Source: Conexibacter sp. (GTDB lineage Bacteria > Actinomycetota > Thermoleophilia > Solirubrobacterales > Solirubrobacteraceae). From it: a stretch of 5,035 bases of DNA. The stretch's first letter is position 1. Each line of letters starts with the position of its first letter. The stretch covers positions 1 to 5,035 of the forward strand of contig JAOPZP010000341.1 in the NCBI GenBank assembly GCA_025964055.1, given 5' to 3'. Both the position numbers and the translations under genes were made by a program. The notes below the pieces were generated by a model. The model made no database searches and was not told where the DNA came from. It saw only the letters and a program-made list of their open reading frames with translations. This document shows, piece by piece, positions 1-3,983 of the stretch.

Positions 1-638
1 TCGTGCGCGACGGCGCGCCCCTGACCGCCGAGGACGTGCGCGACGCGCTGCGGGCAGCCTGCGCCGCCGCCGGGGCGCCGGCGCCGGCCGACGTCATCGT
101 CGCCTCCGTCCTGCAGGGCTTCGGCCACGAGCCGGGCAGCGGGCCGCTGCCCGCGCACCTGCCGATCCAGATCGACCTCTGGCCGCGCCACGAGGCCTCC
201 GGCTGCTGGGCCGACATGACCCGCACGTTCGTCGTCGGCGACGTCAGCGACGCGGTGCGCGCCCAGGAGGCGCTCGTCGCCGAAGCCTTCGCGACCGTCC
301 GCGAGGCCGTGCGGCCCGGCATCACCGGCCGCGAGCTGCACGCGATGGCGTCCGACGTCTTCGAGGCCGCCGGCCATCGCACGCAGCGCACCGGCCCGGG
401 CGACGACCCCACCGAAGGGTTCCAGTTCGCCCTCGGCCACGGCATCGGCCTCGACCTGCACGAGGACCCCGGCATGGGGCAGCTCGGTCGCTCGCCGCTG
501 ATCGCCGGCGACGTGATCGCCGTCGAGCCCGGCCTCTGGGACCGCGAGATCGGCGGCGTGCGCTACGAGGACCTGCTGCTGGTCACCGAAGGCGGGTGCG
601 AGGTGCTCACGCAGTACCCGTACGACTTGACGCCCTGA
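1..638 (+). CDS. M24-family metallopeptidase (Xaa-Pro aminopeptidase-like), 5'-partial
   Basis: This is the pita-bread catalytic domain of an M24 metallopeptidase, which would cleave peptides using two divalent metal ions, probably in the cytoplasm. Counting from the GTG at position 3, all five expected metal ligands are visible: Asp58 (IQIDLWPR), Asp71 (ADMTRTF), His146 (ALGHGIGLDLHEDPG), Glu175 (VIAVEPGLW) and Glu189 (VRYEDLLLVTEGG). His153 is the usual second conserved histidine. The order and spacing D-D-H-E-E are those of Xaa-Pro peptidases. Only about 211 residues lie inside the window. Full-length relatives are often 350-400 residues, so the N-terminal region probably lies upstream and the GTG at 3 is probably not the true start. 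The gene converges on the flavoprotein gene, with 18 bp between stop codons. The family is certain, but the substrate (Xaa-Pro, Xaa-Pro dipeptide or a creatinase-like compound) cannot be told from this part. Confidence 0.9.
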   Translation, partial: VRDGAPLTAEDVRDALRAACAAAGAPAPADVIVASVLQGFGHEPGSGPLPAHLPIQIDLWPRHEASGCWADMTRTFVVGDVSDAVRAQEALVAEAFATVREAVRPGITGRELHAMASDVFEAAGHRTQRTGPGDDPTEGFQFALGHGIGLDLHEDPGMGQLGRSPLIAGDVIAVEPGLWDREIGGVRYEDLLLVTEGGCEVLTQYPYDLTP

Positions 639-654
639 CCGTGAGGGGTCACGG
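639..654. terminator. Possible bidirectional terminator hairpin between convergent genes
   Basis: CCGTGA (639-644), a GGGG loop, and TCACGG (649-654) form a perfect 6-bp inverted repeat. It occupies almost all of the 18 bp between the two facing stop codons. No T-run follows on either strand, so an intrinsic terminator of the classical type is not shown. A short stem of this kind could still end or protect both mRNAs. Confidence 0.4.
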
Positions 655-656
655 CC

Positions 657-1286
657 TCAGGCCAGGCGCGTCCGCAGCGCCTCGGCGAGGTACTCCTCCT
701 CCTCGGCCAGCGTGCGCTGGGGGTCGCGCAGGTGGGCGAGCATGACCTCGGCGGGGGAGGGGACCGCCGCGCCGTGGGGCCAGGTGGCCGGGTCCCAGAG
801 GTGCGAGCGGATGAACGCCTTGGGGCAGTGGGCGTAGACCTCGTCGGCACGCACCACGATCGCCGTGCGCGGCGGCTTGCCCACGGCCCCGACGCGGTCC
901 AGGACCTCGGGCGCGGCCGTGACGCACGCGCGGCCGTTGACCCGGAGCGTCTGGTCGCGGCCGGGGATGACGAAGAGCAGGCCGGCCCTCCCGGTCGCGA
1001 CGACGTTGGTGATGGTGTCCAGGCGCCGGTTGCCCGTGGCGTCGGGGATCGCGAGGTGGTCGTCGTCGAGCACGGTGACGAACCCGGCCGGCCCGCCGCG
1101 CGGCGTGACGTCGCAGCGGCCCTCGTCGTCGTGGGTGCCGACGAGCACCAGCGGCGCGGCGGCGACCAGCGCGCGGGCAGCGGCGTCCAGCGTGCCGACG
1201 TCCTTGGACCACGCCCGCGCGGTGGCGGGCTCGTAGAGCTCCGCCAGCTGCTCGGTGGTCTGCACGGCGCCGGCGAAGGGATCCAT
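657..1286 (-). CDS. PPOX-type FMN-binding flavoprotein (pyridoxamine 5'-phosphate oxidase-like, probable DR_2398-type subfamily)
   Basis: This 209-residue protein has the split-barrel flavin-binding fold of the pyridoxamine phosphate oxidase superfamily. Visible blocks are DVTPRGG (59-65), IPDATGNRRLDTITN (80-94), GLLFVIPG (102-109), TLRVNGRA (113-120) and a C-terminal HCPKAFIRS..LW block (153-164). These look like the 'PPOX class probable FMN-dependent' subfamily rather than true PdxH. Members are thought to be cytoplasmic flavin- or deazaflavin-dependent oxidoreductases, and the substrate is unknown. The length suits the subfamily. The ATG at 1286 lies 5 nt after the stop codon of the upstream lipid kinase gene. 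The AGAAGG just before it overlaps that stop region, so translation is probably coupled within a two-gene operon. There is no signal peptide or membrane segment. The family is confident; the reaction is not. Confidence 0.88.
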   Translation of the reverse strand: MDPFAGAVQTTEQLAELYEPATARAWSKDVGTLDAAARALVAAAPLVLVGTHDDEGRCDVTPRGGPAGFVTVLDDDHLAIPDATGNRRLDTITNVVATGRAGLLFVIPGRDQTLRVNGRACVTAAPEVLDRVGAVGKPPRTAIVVRADEVYAHCPKAFIRSHLWDPATWPHGAAVPSPAEVMLAHLRDPQRTLAEEEEYLAEALRTRLA

Positions 1287-1291
1287 GCCTT

Positions 1292-2203
1292 CTACGACAC
1301 CACGTGCAGCGGCGCGTCGTCAACGCGGAAGGCGGCCTCGGTCACGTCGCCGATGAAGTCCCCGTCGACCTGGAGCGGGATCGGCCGGCCGTCGGTGGTC
1401 CGGACGAGGAGCTCGCGGACGCCGGTGAAGCCGTCGACCTGGCGATGGCGCGTGAGCTGGGCCCGCGCGGAGAACATGCGCCACAGGACGCCGGGCATCA
1501 CGGTGGCCCGGGTGTTGCGCAGCACGATCCCGGCCAACGTCGGGTCGGTCAGCTGCGCGCCCTCGCCGGCGCGGATGGGGATGTGCCGGAAGTACGTGTA
1601 GGGGTCGCCCTTCTGCACGAGCACGGTGGCGCCCGGCAGCGGCGCGCCGCCGTCGGCGATCGCCTCCAGCCGCGGGGCGTTGGTCACGTACTTGCCGAAG
1701 AACTCGGCGAAGCCGGCGTAGGCGAAGTAATAGGGCCCGAAGCGCGCCTTCAGCTTGGGGTGGCTCTCGACCTGGGCGACCACGGACGCGTCGAGGCCCA
1801 GGCCGGCGGAGAAGAGGAAGCTGCGCTCGTTCACCATCGCCATGTGGACCTGGCGCGGGCGCCAGTCGTCGGCGATGCGCAGCAGGTGCTCGGTGGCGTC
1901 GACGATGTCGTTGGGGATGCCGAGCATCCGCGCGTAGACGTTGGTCGAGCCGCCCGGCAGGCACGTCAGCGGCGTCGCCGAGCCCCGCAGCCCGTTGGCG
2001 GCCTCGTTGACCGTCCCGTCGCCGCCGAAGGCGACCACCACGTCGTAGCCCTCGCCGGCCGCCTCACGCGTCAGCGCGGTGGCGTGGTCGCGTGCCTCGG
2101 TGTCGATCGCGTCGACGTCGTAGCGGCCCTGCAGCGCGTACACCACCAGGTTGCGCAGGCGGTCGGAGACCGTGGTCGCGTAGGGGTTGACGATGACGAG
2201 CAT
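1292..2203 (-). CDS. Diacylglycerol kinase-family lipid kinase (DAGK catalytic domain)
   Basis: The protein is a predicted ATP-dependent lipid kinase of the DagK/YegS/sphingosine kinase type, phosphorylating diacylglycerol or a related membrane lipid at the inner face of the membrane. With the ATG at 2203 it has 303 residues, normal for bacterial members. The N-terminal strand MLVIVNPYA carries the family's VNP motif. The nucleotide-binding loop GGDGTVNE is at 60-67, a second conserved glycine-rich block PGGSTNVYAR at 83-92, and a C-terminal QVDGD (278-282) sits where relatives usually have DGE. The reading frame stays open up to 2530, but the upstream translation does not look like protein and homology begins at KRMLVIVNPYA. 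A GTG at 2281 is an alternative start adding 26 residues. Neither start has a clear Shine-Dalgarno sequence. It is the first gene of an operon with the flavoprotein gene. Lipid substrate unknown. Confidence 0.88.
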   Translation of the reverse strand: MLVIVNPYATTVSDRLRNLVVYALQGRYDVDAIDTEARDHATALTREAAGEGYDVVVAFGGDGTVNEAANGLRGSATPLTCLPGGSTNVYARMLGIPNDIVDATEHLLRIADDWRPRQVHMAMVNERSFLFSAGLGLDASVVAQVESHPKLKARFGPYYFAYAGFAEFFGKYVTNAPRLEAIADGGAPLPGATVLVQKGDPYTYFRHIPIRAGEGAQLTDPTLAGIVLRNTRATVMPGVLWRMFSARAQLTRHRQVDGFTGVRELLVRTTDGRPIPLQVDGDFIGDVTEAAFRVDDAPLHVVS

Positions 2204-2303
2204 GCGCTTGCGCTCGGTGGCGGCGTTCAGCGCGAACTGGTCGCCGAGAGCTTCCAGCGACGAAAGAGAGGCGGCGGGCACGAACTTGCGTACACCGCTT
2301 CGG

Positions 2304-2332
2304 GGTTCGGGTGACACCTGGAGCGGTTCGGG
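2304..2332. repeat. Tandem direct repeat GGTTCGGG, 21-bp period, upstream of the lipid kinase gene
   Basis: GGTTCGGG occurs at 2304-2311 and again at 2325-2332, exactly 21 bp apart, which is two helical turns and places both on the same DNA face. On the minus strand they read CCCGAACC twice, just upstream of the possible GTG (2281) and ATG (2203) starts of the lipid kinase. This arrangement suits an operator for a regulator binding in tandem, but chance is possible in GC-rich DNA. Confidence 0.3.
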
Positions 2333-2370
2333 CACCCGCACCTCAAGAGACCGGCGACCATCACCGAATC

Positions 2371-2386
2371 TCCCCCGGCCGGGGGA
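2371..2386. promoter_or_regulatory. 16-bp perfect palindrome in a divergent intergenic region
   Basis: TCCCCCGGCCGGGGGA is perfectly self-complementary over 16 bp, with no central spacer. It lies between the leftward lipid kinase gene and the possible rightward small gene starting at 2400. Two GAATC pentamers (2366-2370 and 2389-2393) flank it in direct orientation. An operator for a dimeric repressor is one explanation. Because there is no loop, a transcript hairpin would have to open its middle bases. No convincing sigma-70 hexamers were found beside it on either strand. Confidence 0.35.
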
Positions 2387-2399
2387 CAGAATCCTCGGC

Positions 2400-2552
2400 G
2401 TGACCTCCCTGCGGAACACCCACCGAGAGCTTGTCGCCCTCCTCCTCGTGGCAGGCTGCATCTTCGTGGCCGCAGAGAACGCCGACGCCGCCAGTCCGAC
2501 GACAGCGCCGCACCACGGCGGGGCAGGCATCGGCTACCAGTCCGTGCCCTAG
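2400..2552 (+). CDS. Possible small exported peptide or lipoprotein (50 residues)
   Basis: I do not recognise this protein. A GTG at 2400 opens a 50-codon frame ending in TAG at 2550-2552. The product has a basic N-terminus (R5, H8, R9), a hydrophobic core from L11 to A25 and a small polar tail rich in Pro, Thr, His and Gly. V17-A18-G19-C20 fits a lipobox, predicting lipidation at Cys20 and a mature length of 31. Alternatively, A28-D29-A30 fits signal peptidase I, leaving about 20 residues ending in HHGGAGIGYQSVP. Supporting context: about 86% of third positions are G or C, and a 16-bp hairpin starts 2 nt after the stop codon. Against it: no good Shine-Dalgarno sequence (GGGGGA is 13 nt upstream), no clear promoter, and a third-position bias that seems weaker than in its neighbours. 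It could be a real small gene or a chance frame. Confidence 0.42.
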   Translation: MTSLRNTHRELVALLLVAGCIFVAAENADAASPTTAPHHGGAGIGYQSVP

Positions 2553-2553
2553 G

Positions 2554-2600
2554 GCCGGTCGCGCTCGCCTGTCCCTCGGGATCGGGCGAGCGCGGCTGGC
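2554..2600 (+). terminator. Strong hairpin directly after the small gene (likely terminator)
   Basis: The arm at 2554-2569 pairs with 2585-2600 over 16 consecutive positions, two of them G-U wobbles in RNA. The 15-nt loop can itself form UCC-CUCG-GGA. It begins 2 nt after the TAG of the small frame at 2400-2552. No T-tract follows, so classical intrinsic termination is uncertain. The wobbles (T2559-G2595 and G2557-T2597) are G-U only when transcribed rightward. Leftward they become A-C mismatches. The stem is therefore stronger in the rightward transcript, which points to a role for the plus strand. Confidence 0.5.
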
Positions 2601-2609
2601 GCGCGCGTG

Positions 2610-2639
2610 CGGCATGCTCGCCCAGGGGGCGAGATGCCG
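2610..2639. repeat. Middle hairpin of the 2554-2699 hairpin cluster
   Basis: CGGCAT plus CTCGCCC pairs with GGGCGAG plus ATGCCG: 13 base pairs, one bulged G at 2616 and a 3-nt loop (2624-2626). It shares the CTCGCCC/GGGCGAG heptamer with the hairpins on both sides. It lies in the gap between the convergent small gene and corA, where no coding sequence is evident. Confidence 0.5.
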
Positions 2640-2647
2640 GGCGCGAA

Positions 2648-2699
2648 CTCGCCCAGGGGCTCGCTCGCGCGGCATCGACGTCCGAGCCCCCTGGGCGAG
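2648..2699 (-). terminator. Long hairpin downstream of corA (likely terminator)
   Basis: CTCGCCCAGGGGCTCG (2648-2663) is the reverse complement of 2683-2699 apart from one extra C, giving a 16-bp stem with a 19-nt loop. Read leftward, it starts 4 nt after the corA stop codon, the usual place for a terminator or mRNA-protecting stem. No U-run follows on the minus strand; on the plus strand only CTTT follows the stem. The GC-only stem suggests a role in transcript ends, possibly with Rho or as an exonuclease block. Confidence 0.55.
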
Positions 2700-2703
2700 G
2701 CTT

Positions 2704-3702
2704 TCACAGCCAACCGCGGCGGCGGAACCACAGGACCATGCTGACCAGCACGGCCAGCATGAGCCCGAGGATCGCCCAGAACGCATGCACCGTGCCCTCG
2801 CCCGGCACGTGGACGTTCATGCCCCAGACCGACGCGATCAGCGTCATCGGGAGCATGATCACGCTGAACGCGGTGAGCACGCGCAGCACGTCGTTGAGGC
2901 GATGCGACAGCACCGACTCGTTGGTGGTCTCCAGGCCCTCGATCACTTCCTTGAAGTTCTCGAGCATGTCCCAGACCCGCTCCGACGCGTCGTTGATGTC
3001 GTCGAAGTAGATGTCCAGCTCGCCGGTCACGTAGCGCTTGGTGCGCTCGAGGTCCTTCAGCGCGGTGCGCTGCGGCCGGACGATCTTGCGGAAGTTGATG
3101 ATCTCCTGCTTGGCGTTGGAGAGGTCGCGCACGATCTCCCGGTTGGCCTCCTCGTCGAAGATCGACTCCTCGAGGCGCTCGAGCTTGAGGCCCATCTTGC
3201 GCAGCATCGGGAACGAGGCGTCGACGCAGGCGTCGACGATCTTGTAGAGCAGGTAGCCGGCGCCCTTGTTGAACAGGTCCTCGCGCGCGTCCTCGTTGGA
3301 CCGGACCCGGTCGAAGAGGTACTGCAGCGGCGCCAGGTTCTCGTTGGGCAGCGTGATGACGAAGTCGGGGCCGACGAAGATGTCGACCTCGGCCGCGTTG
3401 AGCCGGTTGACGCGCTTGTCGTAGACCGGGAAGTGCAGGACGACGAAGAGGTAGCCGTCGTACTCGTCGACCTTCGGGCGCTGGTTGCGCGAGAAGACGT
3501 CCTCGTAGTCCAGCGGGTGGAAGTCGAAGTGCTCCTCCAGCCACACGCGATCGATCGAGCGCGGGCGCTCGATGTTGATCCAGCGCAGGCCCTCCGCCTC
3601 GACGACCTCGACGTTCGGGGTGTCAGGCTCGGCGACGCGTGCGATGCCGTCCGGACGCGAGCGGGCATGGCGACGCAGAGGCGGGCGGGGCAGCCTCGGC
3701 AC
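2704..3702 (-). CDS. corA: CorA-family Mg2+/Co2+ transport protein
   Basis: This 332-residue protein is a CorA-type divalent cation channel, expected to form a pentamer in the cytoplasmic membrane and admit Mg2+ (possibly Co2+ or Ni2+). The diagnostic GMN motif is at 294-296 (SVWGMNVHVPGE). It follows TM1 (about 273-293) and precedes TM2 (about 307-326), with a basic RRRGWL tail. The large N-terminal cytoplasmic domain includes HPLDYEDVFSRNQRPKVDEY (62-81) and the VDIFVGPDFVITLPNE block (106-121), followed by a long charged helix region (about 165-270) typical of the stalk helix. The GTG at 3702 is the only ATG, GTG or TTG between the upstream in-frame stop (3730-3732) and the conserved core, so it is chosen although no Shine-Dalgarno sequence precedes it. 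The first roughly 30 residues are Arg/Pro-rich and poorly conserved in appearance. It is divergent from thrC, with about 130 bp to the thrC riboswitch. Confidence 0.93.
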   Translation of the reverse strand: MPRLPRPPLRRHARSRPDGIARVAEPDTPNVEVVEAEGLRWINIERPRSIDRVWLEEHFDFHPLDYEDVFSRNQRPKVDEYDGYLFVVLHFPVYDKRVNRLNAAEVDIFVGPDFVITLPNENLAPLQYLFDRVRSNEDAREDLFNKGAGYLLYKIVDACVDASFPMLRKMGLKLERLEESIFDEEANREIVRDLSNAKQEIINFRKIVRPQRTALKDLERTKRYVTGELDIYFDDINDASERVWDMLENFKEVIEGLETTNESVLSHRLNDVLRVLTAFSVIMLPMTLIASVWGMNVHVPGEGTVHAFWAILGLMLAVLVSMVLWFRRRGWL

Positions 3703-3788
3703 GACTGAAGGGCTCGTCGACGGACGGGATCACGACGCACTCCAGTCTACTGCCCGCGCGGCGGCACGGGCCCGCGCGATGTGCGGGG

Positions 3789-3816
3789 TTGCAGCGTCGA
3801 GACCGCTTGCTATCGT
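3789..3816 (+). promoter_or_regulatory. Candidate promoter for the thrC leader
   Basis: TTGCAG (3789-3794), a 16-bp spacer and TATCGT (3811-3816) resemble sigma-70-type -35 and -10 boxes (3/6 and 4/6 matches). A TGC directly before the -10 box gives the extended -10 pattern TGN. Transcription would begin near 3823, about 10 nt before the first helix of the riboswitch, as expected for a leader of this type. Confidence 0.45.
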
Positions 3817-3832
3817 TCTGACCACATAGCTG

Positions 3833-3921
3833 TACACGTCCAGAGGGGTGGAGGGACTGGCCCGATGAAACCCCGGCAACCCCCGCGCAAGCGGGAAGGT
3901 GCCAATTCCTGGAGACGTGTG
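3833..3921 (+). ncRNA. SAM-I-like (S-box, SAM clan) riboswitch aptamer
   Basis: The leader carries the conserved S-box core: AGAGGGGTGGAGGGAC, then TGGCCCGATGAAACC, then CGGCAACC, and later GGTGCCAATTCCTG. This is the SAM-binding core of SAM-clan riboswitches. P3 is visible as GGC-ACC pairing with GGT-GCC, extended by CCCGC-GCAA-GCGGG with a four-base loop. P1 is ACACGTC (3834-3840) with GACGTGT (3914-3920), seven Watson-Crick pairs plus a T3833-G3921 wobble, and the 5' arm ends just before AGAGG as in known S-boxes. Unlike standard SAM-I, only about 3 nt separate AATTCCT from the 3' arm of P1, so P4 seems to be missing. It precedes thrC and should adjust its expression to S-adenosylmethionine. 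SAM-clan identity is strong; the subfamily (SAM-I or SAM-I/IV variant) is open. Confidence 0.9.
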
Positions 3922-3966
3922 GCGTGAGAGCCCCTTCTTCGTCACACGAGGTACCCCGGCGAAGAA
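3914..3966 (+). promoter_or_regulatory. Candidate riboswitch expression platform
   Basis: CGTGTGGCG (3916-3924) can pair with CGTCACACG (3940-3948), nine pairs including one G-U. This competes with the 3' arm of P1 (3914-3920). The second arm of that helix in turn shares C3940 and G3941 with TTCTTCG (3935-3941), which pairs perfectly with CGAAGAA (3960-3966). The last helix ends 1 nt before the GAGGAG ribosome binding site. The helices are therefore mutually exclusive in sequence. No T-run follows, so control of translation is more likely than intrinsic termination. The pairing is seen in the sequence; the switching is inferred. Confidence 0.5.
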
Positions 3967-3967
3967 C

Positions 3968-3973
3968 GAGGAG
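3968..3973 (+). promoter_or_regulatory. Ribosome binding site of thrC
   Basis: GAGGAG lies 10 nt before the ATG at 3984, a slightly long but usable spacing, and fixes this ATG as the start. It sits directly after the TTCTTCG/CGAAGAA helix. It could also pair in register with CTTCTT (3934-3939) through four Watson-Crick and two G-U pairs, so its access may depend on leader folding. Confidence 0.7.
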
Positions 3974-3983
3974 TTTCACGAGA

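Noticed and set aside
732..1601. Plus-strand open frame spanning the flavoprotein and kinase 3' ends
   Set aside because: It crosses two well-supported minus-strand genes and has no recognisable motif.
1304..2314. Plus-strand open frame opposite the lipid kinase gene
   Set aside because: It mirrors the codon structure of the minus-strand kinase and has low-complexity composition; no family features.
2204..2530. N-terminal extension of the lipid kinase frame up to an ATG at 2530
   Set aside because: The extra 109 residues lack domain-like sequence, overlap the palindrome and the antisense small frame, and homology to the kinase family starts only at KRMLVIVNP. A short extension to the GTG at 2281 remains possible.
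2554..2699. Repeats considered as a CRISPR array
   Set aside because: Units are inverted and alternately oriented, with irregular spacing and no uniform spacers, so this is a hairpin cluster and not an array.
2431..3708. Long plus-strand open frame opposite corA
   Set aside because: It is the antisense shadow of a clear CorA gene in GC-rich DNA. The translation is a low-complexity run of Val, Asp, Glu, Leu and Arg without motifs.
3744..3749. TAGACT on the minus strand as a -10 box for corA
   Set aside because: It matches 4 of 6 positions, but no -35-like hexamer lies at a suitable distance, so a promoter cannot be supported.
3752..3778. GCCCGCGCG repeated at 3752-3760 and 3770-3778
   Set aside because: The repeats contain only G and C in a very GC-rich spacer, and the similarity is likely to be compositional.
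3935..3966. TTCTTCG/CGAAGAA hairpin as an intrinsic terminator
   Set aside because: The stem is only 7 bp with an 18-nt loop and is followed by CGAGGAG, not a T-run. A translational role fits better.
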